From Phyllobacterium trifolii (GTDB lineage Bacteria > Pseudomonadota > Alphaproteobacteria > Rhizobiales > Rhizobiaceae), in contig NZ_JACHXN010000020.1 of assembly GCF_014192095.1 (NCBI RefSeq), positions 41,987 through 105,986 of the forward strand: a stretch of 64,000 bases of DNA, read 5' to 3'. Made by a program: the position numbers and the translations under genes. Below are positions 44,192 to 52,916 of the stretch, piece after piece. The first letter of the stretch is position 1. Each line of letters opens with the position of its first letter. Under the pieces are notes generated by a model, which was not told the origin of the DNA, did no database searches, and worked only from the letters and a program-made list of their open reading frames with translations.

Positions 44192-45371
44192 CCCCGGCCT
44201 TTTCGGCGCGGCGGAATTTTTCCATCGCGACGTGATGGGCGAAGAGTTGCACCGGAACGCAGTAGACGAGCGCCGAAAGGCATTCGGGCACAGAAGGAAG
44301 CCTGAGTACCACGTCTGAATGGGCGTCGAGCATGTCCTGGTCGCCAGTCACGATACTGTAGATCCTTCCCTTCCACCGCTTGCCTTCGAAGGCCGTGTCC
44401 CGTGCCCGGAAAACCGATGGGCCATCGGGTGCAATCAGGAACAGCGGGTCGCCTTCCTTCAGCGAATTGTAGTGATGGAATTCCTCAAGCGGAATGGCGA
44501 TCCCCTGATCGGGTGAGCATTCCTTCATCTTCGCGGCGCCGAACATGGCTGTCGCAAAGGCTGGGCCGCCGGCCGCATAGAGGTAGAAATCGCGCTCCGC
44601 CTCGCGCTCCGCGATCGCCTCGATCTGGGCCTCCACGCGGGCGGTGACCTCGTCCAACTGATCGGGAACGGCGTCCAGCGCGGCCTGCAGGCTGTCGATG
44701 CGCGGATCGCTGGGACTGGCCGCACGGGCCCAATCAAGCGCGAACTGTGCAAGGAGCGCAAGCGCTGCGGTGCTGGCCTGGGTGGGCCAGCCCTTGCGCT
44801 CGGCGCGGATCATCAGGCCACGGTCGGATTCGGTCATCAGCGCTGAGCCCGGCGTGTTGCTGAGGGCCAGCGTCTTTGCCCCGAGAGCCCGGGCAATCAG
44901 CATCGCCTCGACAGTGCGGGTGGTCATGCCGGAGGAGCTCAAGGTGATGACGAGCGTGTCAGGGTCGGTGGTGCGGCTGGCGTAGTAGGCATAATCGAGC
45001 GCCTGGATAGGCTCGACAGGAATACCGAGCAGCATTTCGAAGATGTCGCGCACACCGAACATGACGGCGAGTGAATCGCCGCAGCCAGTCATCACGATGC
45101 GGCGAATGCCCAGGCCGGCGAAATGCCGGGCAGTCTCGATTGTCTCGTCGCGGGCCTTACGGATCGTCTCGCGGATCGCGTCGGCCTGGCCAAGTATCTC
45201 GACCCGCGTCAGTTCCACGCGACGCCGGCGCTTCTCGTCGAGCGGGTCGTCGGTCGGCAGCGCGTCCATCAGGCGCGCCTCTTTCTCGAACAACGCTTCG
45301 ACTAGTGCCCGTGCCTTGGCGTCGAGAGGTGAGTCGGGGTGGAGAAGGGGTGTCACGTATGACTGGCTCAT
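44175..45371 (-). CDS. SIS-domain sugar-phosphate protein 1
   Basis: A 398-residue protein with two sugar-isomerase (SIS) domains, like the isomerase half of glucosamine-6-phosphate synthase and FrlB/AgaS-type enzymes. The first phosphate-binding site is VMTGCGDSLAVMFG, followed by TLSSSGMTTRTVEAML. The second domain has AGGPAFATAMFGAAKMKE and the GlmS-like IPLEEFHHYNSL. No glutaminase domain is present. The ATG at 45371 follows GGAA; a TTG five codons earlier is the only longer start. Likely reaction: isomerisation or deglycation of a 6-phosphorylated sugar-amine. Confidence 0.9.
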   Translation of the reverse strand: MSQSYVTPLLHPDSPLDAKARALVEALFEKEARLMDALPTDDPLDEKRRRRVELTRVEILGQADAIRETIRKARDETIETARHFAGLGIRRIVMTGCGDSLAVMFGVRDIFEMLLGIPVEPIQALDYAYYASRTTDPDTLVITLSSSGMTTRTVEAMLIARALGAKTLALSNTPGSALMTESDRGLMIRAERKGWPTQASTAALALLAQFALDWARAASPSDPRIDSLQAALDAVPDQLDEVTARVEAQIEAIAEREAERDFYLYAAGGPAFATAMFGAAKMKECSPDQGIAIPLEEFHHYNSLKEGDPLFLIAPDGPSVFRARDTAFEGKRWKGRIYSIVTGDQDMLDAHSDVVLRLPSVPECLSALVYCVPVQLFAHHVAMEKFRRAEKAGDERHG

Positions 45372-45395
45372 GGCTTCGATTTCCAATTCCGGGAT

Positions 45396-46523
45396 TCAGG
45401 CAAGTTCGCAGCGGCGGCTGAGCAGCTGGGCGGCGAGGAAGCGGCCGGGGTCGGCCTTGTCCTGGCTGACATTGGGGTCAAAGCCGCTTTCCACCGCCAT
45501 CGCATAGGAAAGCATTTGCAGCGGGGCAGGCACCAAGAGCGGCGCGAGCCATGAGGCCGTCGCTGGAAGGCTCAGCCTGTAGGTAGCGCCCTCGACTGTA
45601 TGACCTGCCGTTTCGATCGCCAGCGTTCGCATGCCGGCATGGGCGAGAGCGCCCGCGGTGTTGGAGGCGAGGCGGGCGATCTCCGGCGTCGAGGCGATAA
45701 GCACGACAAGCTCATTCTTGCGGCTCGACCAGAACAGGCTATGCGCAAATTCCTCGATCTCGCTGGCCCAGACCGGGGCCTGGACGACCTTGACCAGCTT
45801 GGCCGCACCATAGTCGGCTGTTGCCCAGTCAGGACCGGCACCGAGCACTCTGATGCCGCCGAGGCCCTTGCCGAGCACTTCGGCACAGATGGCAGGAAGT
45901 ATCTGCTGGCAGACCTCGAGGCTTTCCGGAATGGTACGCGTCAACAGCGTGTTCATCTCGGAACCCCTGCAGCCGGCGCGCGGCGCACGTCCCGATGCGC
46001 GTGCGGCGCCTTCGACCAGCATCATCAGGCCAAGGATCGTGCCGCTATACCGTGTGGTCCCGGTGAGAAACGGAGCGATGTCGTCGATCTTCAGCGACGC
46101 GACGGCATCCGCCGCCGCTCCCATTGCCCCGCCGTCCTCATTGGTGAGGGCGACGTAGCGTCCGCCGGCGGCGCTGATGCGCTTGGCCGCGGCATTGGTG
46201 CGATCGACCGTTCCCGACATCGAGATCGCCACGGCGCGATCCGAGGGGCCGGGCTTGTGGCTGTCCGAAAGCAGATAGTCGAGGCTTGTGACACCGGTCA
46301 TCGGCAGGTCAAAGGCGTCTGCCGCGAGGGCGCCGATGGCGCGTGCCGCAAACCAGCCGTCGCCGCAGCCGAAGGCGGAAAGCCGGCCGCCGGTGCCGGG
46401 AGCCAGATGTTCGGCGCCCATCGCCGCGAAACTGTCATAGCGCTCGAGAAGGCGGGCAAGGACTTCGCCCTGCCGGAGGATGTCGACCAGCATGTGCGGC
46501 TGGCTTTGCATTGTCGTTGGCAT
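45396..46523 (-). CDS. SIS-domain sugar-phosphate protein 2
   Basis: A 375-residue SIS-domain protein, diverged from the one encoded next to it. The first domain has LSAFGCGDGWFAARAIG and AVAISMSGTVDRTNAAAKRI; the second has IRVLGAGPDWATADYGAAKL, then WASEIEEFAHSLFWSSRKNE. AGGAGTGAGACA supports the ATG at 46523. The two SIS proteins may form a heteromer or act on different phosphorylated intermediates. This gene is the promoter-proximal member of the leftward set and diverges from the DeoR regulator, with which it shares a region containing TTTCGAAAAATTTCGA. Confidence 0.9.
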   Translation of the reverse strand: MPTTMQSQPHMLVDILRQGEVLARLLERYDSFAAMGAEHLAPGTGGRLSAFGCGDGWFAARAIGALAADAFDLPMTGVTSLDYLLSDSHKPGPSDRAVAISMSGTVDRTNAAAKRISAAGGRYVALTNEDGGAMGAAADAVASLKIDDIAPFLTGTTRYSGTILGLMMLVEGAARASGRAPRAGCRGSEMNTLLTRTIPESLEVCQQILPAICAEVLGKGLGGIRVLGAGPDWATADYGAAKLVKVVQAPVWASEIEEFAHSLFWSSRKNELVVLIASTPEIARLASNTAGALAHAGMRTLAIETAGHTVEGATYRLSLPATASWLAPLLVPAPLQMLSYAMAVESGFDPNVSQDKADPGRFLAAQLLSRRCELA

Positions 46524-46581
46524 TGTCTCACTCCTGAATGACCAGAAGCTGACCGTTGTCTCCTTCATGCGCAAGGAAAAA

Positions 46582-46597
46582 TTTCGAAAAATTTCGA
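46582..46597. promoter_or_regulatory. candidate DeoR operator in the divergent promoter
   Basis: TTTCGAAAAATTTCGA contains repeated TTTCGA units and is flanked by GCGCAA on both sides. A 14-of-16 match, TTTCGAAAAAATTCTA, lies before the peptide-transporter gene at 47504-47519, also followed by GCGCAA. The shared motif suggests the DeoR protein controls the leftward SIS/kinase set, itself and the transporter. Confidence 0.5.
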
Positions 46598-46659
46598 TAG
46601 CGCAAATTAAAAAAATATGAGAACAAAAATTGAGCAGTTTTAAACAAGGGATTTTTATC

Positions 46660-47433
46660 GTGGCGGCCTTGAACTCAATGCAACGTCATCAGCAGATTCT
46701 GGAGGCCCTCGAGGCCGATGGAAAGGTCTCGGTGATGCATCTTTCAGACAGCCTTCGGGTCTCGGTGGTCACCATCCGCAATGATCTCGAACATCTTGAG
46801 CGCCAGCAGGTTCTGAGGCGTATCCGCGGTGGTGCGCTTGCCGTGCGGGCGGCGCGCTTCGAGCGGCCGTTGCACCTTGCCAGCCAGGCCTTCATCGAAG
46901 AGAAGGAACGGATTGCCAAGCTCGCCGCGACCCTGGTGCGTGACGGGGAGACGATCATGATCGATGCCGGCAGCACCGCGCTCGCCTTCGCCGGCGCGCT
47001 GTCCAAGTCCTTGAACAACGTAGCGGTGGTCACCAATGCGCTCGACGTCGCGCTCGTGCTTGCCGAGCATCCCGGCATTCGCGTCGTGGTTACGGGCGGT
47101 ACACTGAGAGGCATGCAACGCTCCCTGACCGCACCTTTTTCGACGCTGGTGATCGGGCAATTGAACGCTGACACAGCCTATGTTTCCTGCACCGGTATCG
47201 ATCTCGACAAGGGATTCACGACAGGAAGCTGGGAGGAGGGCGAGGTCGAGAAGGCGATGATCGCTGCCGCCAGCCGTTGCGTCATCCTGGCCGATCACAG
47301 CAAATTCGGCCATGTCGGCAGCGCCCGCGTGGCTGATCTGTCGACAGTCGATCTGCTGGTCACGGATAGCGATGCCGCGCCGGAAACCGTCAGTTCCTAT
47401 GAGGCGCTGGGCCTTCAGGTGCTGACCGCGTAA
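46660..47433 (+). CDS. DeoR-family transcriptional regulator
   Basis: A 257-residue DeoR regulator. The helix-turn-helix region is MQRHQQILEALEADGKVSVM, then LRVSVVTIRNDLEHLERQQVLRRIRGGAL. The sugar-phosphate-sensing domain shows TIMIDAGSTALAFAGAL, VVTGGTLRGMQRSL and the late VILADHSKFGHVG. A GTG at 46660 with AAGGGA upstream is chosen; an ATG at 46678 is the alternative. DeoR proteins usually respond to phosphorylated sugars, which fits the adjacent kinase and SIS genes. Confidence 0.93.
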   Translation: MAALNSMQRHQQILEALEADGKVSVMHLSDSLRVSVVTIRNDLEHLERQQVLRRIRGGALAVRAARFERPLHLASQAFIEEKERIAKLAATLVRDGETIMIDAGSTALAFAGALSKSLNNVAVVTNALDVALVLAEHPGIRVVVTGGTLRGMQRSLTAPFSTLVIGQLNADTAYVSCTGIDLDKGFTTGSWEEGEVEKAMIAAASRCVILADHSKFGHVGSARVADLSTVDLLVTDSDAAPETVSSYEALGLQVLTA

Positions 47434-47503
47434 TGGGCAACCGGCAGCGATGCGTGGCACTTTTGTGAGCAGAAATCGGCTGTCCAAACCGACGATCTGC
47501 TAC

Positions 47504-47519
47504 TTTCGAAAAAATTCTA
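47504..47519 (+). promoter_or_regulatory. candidate DeoR operator before the peptide-type importer
   Basis: TTTCGAAAAAATTCTA lies about 65 bp before the binding-protein start and matches the site in the divergent promoter at 46582-46597 in 14 of 16 positions. AAAAGCGCAAGC follows at about 47535, repeating the GCGCAA also seen there. Confidence 0.45.
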
Positions 47520-47581
47520 TTGTCAAAATTTAGAAAAAGCGCAAGCATTCCCTGTCAGCAACAAAAAAAGGGAACAGCCAG

Positions 47582-49096
47582 ATGACCTCAGGGCCAATAC
47601 TCACAAGACGGCAGCTTGGGCAGGGCGCCGCTGCGCTTGCCATACTTATGAGCCTTCCCAGCGGCGCATTCGCCCAGACCGGGCCGATCGTGATTGCCTC
47701 GGAAGACGACGTATCGACGCTCGATCCGCATCTCATTCGCAACAACCATCCGATCGGCAGCGTCGTTTGGTCGGTGTTCGACAGTCTCGTCCGTCGCAAC
47801 GCCGATGGCACACATGAGCCGCGCCTGGCGCTGAGCTGGGAGCAGGTCGAACCCACCCGCTGGCGCTTCAAGCTGCGCGAGGGCGTGACCTTCACCAATG
47901 GCGAGAAATTCGACGCCGCGGCGGTGAAGTACAATTTCGAGCGCATGAACATCTCGCCCTTCAACACCGAGAGCCAGCTTTGGCCGCAAACCGGCCTGAC
48001 GGCTATCGAGATCGTCGATCCGTTGACGATCGACCTCGTCACCAGTGCGCCGACGATCAACATGCTTTATTGGTTGGAAGAGGCTTTCATCGGCGCACCT
48101 GCCCATCTCAAAGATACACCGGCCGATGTGGCGGGCGCGAAGCCGATTGGTTCCGGTCCGTACGTCGTCACCGAATGGCTGCAGGGCGACCGCGTCGTGC
48201 TGAAGGCCAATGCCAGACACTGGAACGGCGAGCCCGCCATCAAGGACGTCATCTTCCGCGATATCCCGGAACTCTCCTCGCGCATCAACGAACTCAAGGC
48301 CGGCAGCGTCGACATCGCCGTAGGGCTCACGCCGGATACCGCCGACGGGGCCAATTCCGACAAGTCTAAGGCCGTGGCAGTCGCTGGCCTGCGCAAGATG
48401 CACATGGGCATTTCCTGCAACGGAATCGAGCCGCTCAAGGACAAGCGCGTTCGCCAGGCGCTGAATTATGCCGTCGACGTCAAGACCATGGTGGAAACGC
48501 TGCTTGGCGGCCAGACCAAGCCGATCGCCTCGATAGTCAATCCGCCGAACAACAATCCGGACCTAAAGCCTTTCGACTACGATCCCGAGAAGGCCAAGGC
48601 GCTGCTCGCCGAGGCAGGCTTCACTGATTTTGAGATCCCGATCGCTTATGGCCGTTATCCGGCTGCCAAGGAGGCTTCGGAAACCATCGCCGCCTATCTC
48701 GAGGCGATTGGCCTGAAGCCGAAGATCGAGGCCTACGAGCCGGGTAAATTCGTCGAGATGATCCGCGCCAAGGCGTTCACGGGCATCTATTATTACGGCT
48801 GGGCGTCGCTCATCAATCCGTCGGTGGAACTGGTCATCCTGACCTCGGATGCCGTCGATAATTCCAACGGCTACAACAATCCCGACTATGACGCGCTTGT
48901 GAAGAAGGCCTCCGTAACGCTTGATGACGGCGAACGGCAGAAGCTCCTCACTGCCGCCGAAACGATGATCTGGGATGATTGCCCTTGGATTTATCTCTGG
49001 TATCTCCCGGCGCTCTACGGCGTCAGCAACCGGCTCGACTTTCCGGTGCGTCCCGACGACTATGTCGAGATCTACCGCGCGAAGCTGAAGGCCTAA
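47582..49096 (+). CDS. peptide-type ABC transporter substrate-binding protein (Tat signal)
   Basis: A 504-residue family 5 solute-binding protein. The leader has a twin-arginine motif (LTRRQLGQGAAALAI) and ends near GAFAQ, so it is probably exported folded through Tat. The mature part shows DDVSTLDPHLIRNNHP, GSGPYVVTEWLQGD, RVRQALNYAVDVKTMVETLLGG and late WIYLWYLPALYGV. Relatives bind opines, glutathione, sugar-amino acids or peptides. It is the first gene of the rightward importer operon behind a DeoR-type site. Confidence 0.94.
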   Translation: MTSGPILTRRQLGQGAAALAILMSLPSGAFAQTGPIVIASEDDVSTLDPHLIRNNHPIGSVVWSVFDSLVRRNADGTHEPRLALSWEQVEPTRWRFKLREGVTFTNGEKFDAAAVKYNFERMNISPFNTESQLWPQTGLTAIEIVDPLTIDLVTSAPTINMLYWLEEAFIGAPAHLKDTPADVAGAKPIGSGPYVVTEWLQGDRVVLKANARHWNGEPAIKDVIFRDIPELSSRINELKAGSVDIAVGLTPDTADGANSDKSKAVAVAGLRKMHMGISCNGIEPLKDKRVRQALNYAVDVKTMVETLLGGQTKPIASIVNPPNNNPDLKPFDYDPEKAKALLAEAGFTDFEIPIAYGRYPAAKEASETIAAYLEAIGLKPKIEAYEPGKFVEMIRAKAFTGIYYYGWASLINPSVELVILTSDAVDNSNGYNNPDYDALVKKASVTLDDGERQKLLTAAETMIWDDCPWIYLWYLPALYGVSNRLDFPVRPDDYVEIYRAKLKA

Positions 49097-49172
49097 CAGC
49101 ATCTCGCCGATTAGCTGGGGCCCGTTCGCGGCGGTCCCACCGTCTTGACGGAGCGATCCGGTCGCGGCCGTG

Positions 49173-50102
49173 ATGGAGACAAGAACATTGAGTTATCTTA
49201 CGAAGCGGCTGTTCAGGGCGATCCTGGTGCTCCTCGGGGTCAGCTTTGCCACCTTCATGGTCGCGCAATCGACCGGCGATCCGATCGCGCTGCTCGTCAA
49301 GGCCAATGCGACGGAGGAGGCGCGCGCGGCGCTAACCAGCCATCTCGGTCTCGACCAGCCGGTGCTCGTGCAGTATGGCCTTTTCCTGTGGCGCGCGATC
49401 CACGGCGACCTCGGTCAGTCCTTTCTCTATAACCAGAGTGTCGTCGGCCTCGTCGCCGACCGCCTTTCCAACACGTTCTTACTGGCACTCTCCGCCTTCG
49501 CCATTGCGCTGGTGCTGTCGGTAACGCTTGGTGTGCTCGCGGCGCTTTACCGCAACACCTGGGTGGATGCAGCGATCACAGCCTTCACTATGGTCGGCCT
49601 CGCTGTGCCGGCCTTCTGGCTCGGGCTGATGTTGATCCTCGTGTTCGCCGTCATCTGGCAGGTGGTGCCGGTTTCCGGCTCGGAGGAAGCAAGCTCGCTG
49701 ATCCTGCCGGCAATCACACTTTCGATGCAATCGACCGCCCGCCTCTGTCGCCTTGTCCGGTCGGGCATGATCGAGGTCCTGAATGCCGACTTCATCCGCA
49801 CCGCCCGTGCCAAGGGCCTGTTCGAGGGGCGGGTGGTCTGGGTTCATGCACTGCGCAACGCGTTGCTGCCTGTCGTCACCATGGCGGGTCTCGAACTGGG
49901 AGACCTGATCTCATCGGCTGTGGTCATTGAAGCGATCTTCGCCTGGCCCGGCATCGGACGGCTGGCGATCGGCGCGGTCTCGTCCCGCGATTTCCCGCTG
50001 CTACAAGGCACGGTGCTTGTTTCCGCATTCTGCTTTGTTGTCATCAATCTCTTCGTCGACTGGCTCTACCAGCGGATCGATCCCCGGGTGAGAAGTGCAT
50101 GA
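49173..50102 (+). CDS. peptide-type ABC transporter permease (DppB type)
   Basis: A 309-residue six-helix permease. It reads LSYLTKRLFRAILVLLGVSFATF, then VAQSTGDPIALLVKANAT and LGLDQPVLVQYGLFLWRAIHGDLG, the DppB N-terminal pattern. The coupling segment is DFIRTARAKGLFEGRVVWVHALRNA and the end is DWLYQRIDPRVRSA. GTG at 49170, ATG at 49173 and a TTG at 49188 with GGAG upstream are all possible starts. The stop overlaps the next permease start. Confidence 0.93.
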   Translation: METRTLSYLTKRLFRAILVLLGVSFATFMVAQSTGDPIALLVKANATEEARAALTSHLGLDQPVLVQYGLFLWRAIHGDLGQSFLYNQSVVGLVADRLSNTFLLALSAFAIALVLSVTLGVLAALYRNTWVDAAITAFTMVGLAVPAFWLGLMLILVFAVIWQVVPVSGSEEASSLILPAITLSMQSTARLCRLVRSGMIEVLNADFIRTARAKGLFEGRVVWVHALRNALLPVVTMAGLELGDLISSAVVIEAIFAWPGIGRLAIGAVSSRDFPLLQGTVLVSAFCFVVINLFVDWLYQRIDPRVRSA

Positions 50103-50950
50103 CCGGCTTTTCGAACCGCTTTCTCATCGGTCACGCCGTCGGTATCGCCGGTGTCGCAATCATCGTCGCGGCAGTGGCTATCGCGGTGTTCGCGCCGCTC
50201 ATTGCGCCGGTGCCGGCGAGCCAGATCGACCTCCATGCCCGACTTGTACCACCCGCCTTTGTCGAGGGTGGGTCCGCCAAACACTTCTTCGGCACCGACA
50301 ACCTTGGTCGTGATATCCTCGCCCGCCTTATCTACGGCAGCCGCATCTCGCTTGCCGTAGGTACAGCCGCGGCGCTGCTCGGCGCGGTGATCGGCAGCCT
50401 GATGGGCATTCTCGCAGGCTATTTCGGAGGAAGGGTAGATGCAGCGATCTCGTGGTTTGTCGATGTCCAGCTCGCCTTTCCGTTCACGCTTCTGGCGATC
50501 TTCCTGCTCGGCACGCTTGGCGGCGGCTTCTACGCTGTCGTCATTGTGCTCGCGCTCGCCACCTGGGTCAATTACGCCCGCGTGGTGCGCGCTCAGGTTC
50601 TGACCGTGAAGGTACAGGATTACGTGCTTGCAGCCCGCGCGGTCGGGGTCGGCACGCCGCGCACGCTCTGGCGCTACATCTTCGCCAACTCGACCGCCCC
50701 GATTATCGTTGTCGCCAGTTTCTCGACCGCGCAGGCGATCCTCACCCAGGCCGCGCTGAGCTTCCTGGGCGTCGGGATCGATCCGTCGATCCCGTCTTGG
50801 GGTGCGATGCTCAACGATGGTCGCGAATACCTGCAGAAGGCATGGTGGATCGCCACATTCCCTGGGCTCGCCATCGCGCTCACCGTGCTTGGCGTCAACC
50901 TGTTCGGCGACTGGTTGCGCGATCGCCTCGATCCGAGGAGTGCCCGATGA
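50099..50950 (+). CDS. peptide-type ABC transporter permease (DppC type)
   Basis: A 283-residue permease. The family signature FFGTDNLGRDILARLIYGSR follows the first helix. The coupling segment is DYVLAARAVGVGTPRTLWRYIFANS, and the C-terminus GDWLRDRLDPRSAR is standard. It overlaps the genes on both sides by four bases, showing a tightly coupled operon. Confidence 0.94.
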   Translation: MTGFSNRFLIGHAVGIAGVAIIVAAVAIAVFAPLIAPVPASQIDLHARLVPPAFVEGGSAKHFFGTDNLGRDILARLIYGSRISLAVGTAAALLGAVIGSLMGILAGYFGGRVDAAISWFVDVQLAFPFTLLAIFLLGTLGGGFYAVVIVLALATWVNYARVVRAQVLTVKVQDYVLAARAVGVGTPRTLWRYIFANSTAPIIVVASFSTAQAILTQAALSFLGVGIDPSIPSWGAMLNDGREYLQKAWWIATFPGLAIALTVLGVNLFGDWLRDRLDPRSAR

Positions 50951-51915
50951 CCAGCCCCCTTCTCGAGGTGAAGGATCTCGATGTGCATTTCGGGGCCTTG
51001 CATGCGGTGCGCGCCGTCTCGTTCAGTGTCGCACCCGGCGAAACACTTGGCGTGGTCGGCGAGTCCGGGTCGGGCAAGAGCACGACCATGCTGGCGGTGC
51101 TCGGTCTTCATCCCAAGCGGCAGGGCACGGTCACTGCCAGCCGGCTGGAGTTCGACGGCGAGGACCTTCTATCCAAGTCCGACCGCGCAATGCGTGACCT
51201 GCGCGGGCGCCGCGTGGGCCTAATCTTCCAGGATCCGCTTGCAGCACTCAATCCGCTGATGACGGTCGGCCGCCAGATCGGCGAGGTGCTGGTCCGCCAC
51301 CACGGCCTCGACAAGCATGCATCCCGAGCCGAGGCTGTGAAACTCCTGGAGCGCACCGGCGTGCCTGATCCTCTCCGGCGCGCGGCCCAGTTTCCGCACC
51401 AGTTTTCCGGCGGCATGCGGCAGCGGGTGATGATTGCGATCGCGCTCGCCGGCCGGCCGGAACTGCTGATCGCCGACGAGCCGACCACAGCGCTCGACGT
51501 CACCGTACAGGCCGAAATAGTCCGGTTGATCCGCGATATACAACAGGCAAGCGGCATGGGCCTGGTCTGGATCACCCACGACCTGGCGCTGATGGCGCGT
51601 GTCGCCGACCGGGTGATGGTGATGTATGCCGGTGCCGTGGTCGAGGAAGCGCCGGTCGATCGGCTTTACGCCACGCCGCGCCATCCCTATACCGCCGGCC
51701 TTCTTGGCAGCATCGCGCGGCTAGACCAGCCTCGTGGCGTGCGTGCGCGTGCCATTGCCGGGACGCCGCCATCGATGGACCAGCCGATTGGCGGCTGCGC
51801 TTTCGCGCCCCGCTGCCCGCTGCGCTTCGACAAATGTACTGTCGCACCGCCGCTTATCCCGCTCGGCGATGGCGTCCGCGCCGCTTGCTGGCGGCTTTCG
51901 GGAGAGCAAGCATGA
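50947..51915 (+). CDS. peptide-type ABC transporter ATPase (DppD type)
   Basis: A 322-residue ATP-binding subunit. It starts MTSPLLEVKDLDVHFG and has Walker A GESGSGKS, Q loop LIFQDPLAALNPL, signature FSGGMRQRV, Walker B LIADEPTTALD and switch VWITHDLALMA. The C-terminal domain carries FAPRCPLRFDKC. The ATG at 50947 overlaps the permease stop; the longer open frame beginning at 50452 lies inside the permease gene in another frame. Confidence 0.94.
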   Translation: MTSPLLEVKDLDVHFGALHAVRAVSFSVAPGETLGVVGESGSGKSTTMLAVLGLHPKRQGTVTASRLEFDGEDLLSKSDRAMRDLRGRRVGLIFQDPLAALNPLMTVGRQIGEVLVRHHGLDKHASRAEAVKLLERTGVPDPLRRAAQFPHQFSGGMRQRVMIAIALAGRPELLIADEPTTALDVTVQAEIVRLIRDIQQASGMGLVWITHDLALMARVADRVMVMYAGAVVEEAPVDRLYATPRHPYTAGLLGSIARLDQPRGVRARAIAGTPPSMDQPIGGCAFAPRCPLRFDKCTVAPPLIPLGDGVRAACWRLSGEQA

Positions 51916-52916
51916 TCGATCCCGTCGATACTCGACTGCCGGTCTCCGAGGCTGTCGCCCTAAAAGTCCAATACAGTTCGCGTCGGCGCAACTGCCTTGG
52001 TCGGCTGACGACCACCACCATCCGGGCCGTCGATGGTGTCGACCTGACCATACGGCCCGGCGAGGCGGTGGCGCTTGTCGGCGAGTCCGGATGCGGGAAA
52101 TCGACGCTCGGGCGTGCACTCCTGCGTCTCGAGCGCGTGAGCGAGGGCGCCGTGCGGTTTGCCGGATCTGACCTGACGGGGCTGTCCGAAGCGATATTGC
52201 GACCTATACGGCGCAACATGCAGATGGTGTTCCAGGATCCATTCTCCTCGCTCAATCCGCGCATGCAGATCGGGGAGACGTTGGCCGAACCTCTCCTCGT
52301 CCATGGCCTTGCCAGCAAGGCGGAGGCGCGCGCTCGCGTGGCCGAGATTCTTCAGATCGTGGGCCTCGATCCGGCCGTGGCCGGTCGCCACCCGCACGCG
52401 TTTTCGGGCGGCCAGCGCCAGCGGATCGCCATCGCGCGCGCCGTCATCGCCCGGCCGAAGTTCGTCGTCGCCGACGAGCCGATCTCGGCGCTGGATATCT
52501 CCGTTCAGGCGCAGATCCTCGATCTATTCGAGGATCTCAAGGAGCGATTCGCACTCACCTATCTCTTCATCAGCCACGATCTCGCCGTGGTCCGCCATAT
52601 CGCCGATAGGGTAGCGGTGATGTATCTCGGCAGGATCGTCGAGGAAGGTTCCCCGGAGAGCGTCTTCGACAATCCGCTGCATCCCTATACGCAGGCATTG
52701 CTGGCCGCCGTGCCGTCACCGGATCCCGTGCGCGAGCGCAGCCGGCCCAATCCAGTACTTCGCGGCGAACCGCCATCTCCGGCGACGGCCGTCACCGGAT
52801 GTCGCTTCCGTGGTCGCTGCGCCCATGCGATGCCAGTCTGCGCCATGGCCGATCCGGCGCTTGCTCGGGGCGCAGACGGCACACACGCAGTTGCCTGCTT
52901 CCTCCACCATCAGTAG
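51912..52916 (+). CDS. peptide-type ABC transporter ATPase (DppF type)
   Basis: A 334-residue ATP-binding subunit with Walker A GESGCGKST, Q loop MVFQDPFSSLNPR, signature FSGGQRQRI, Walker B VVADEPISALD and switch LFISHDLAVVRH. The C-terminal cysteine motif is RGRCAHAMPVC. The ATG at 51912 overlaps the previous stop. The TAG stop at 52914-52916 coincides with the first base of the ISL3 element, so that insertion lies exactly at the operon's end without breaking it. Confidence 0.94.
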   Translation: MIDPVDTRLPVSEAVALKVQYSSRRRNCLGRLTTTTIRAVDGVDLTIRPGEAVALVGESGCGKSTLGRALLRLERVSEGAVRFAGSDLTGLSEAILRPIRRNMQMVFQDPFSSLNPRMQIGETLAEPLLVHGLASKAEARARVAEILQIVGLDPAVAGRHPHAFSGGQRQRIAIARAVIARPKFVVADEPISALDISVQAQILDLFEDLKERFALTYLFISHDLAVVRHIADRVAVMYLGRIVEEGSPESVFDNPLHPYTQALLAAVPSPDPVRERSRPNPVLRGEPPSPATAVTGCRFRGRCAHAMPVCAMADPALARGADGTHAVACFLHHQ

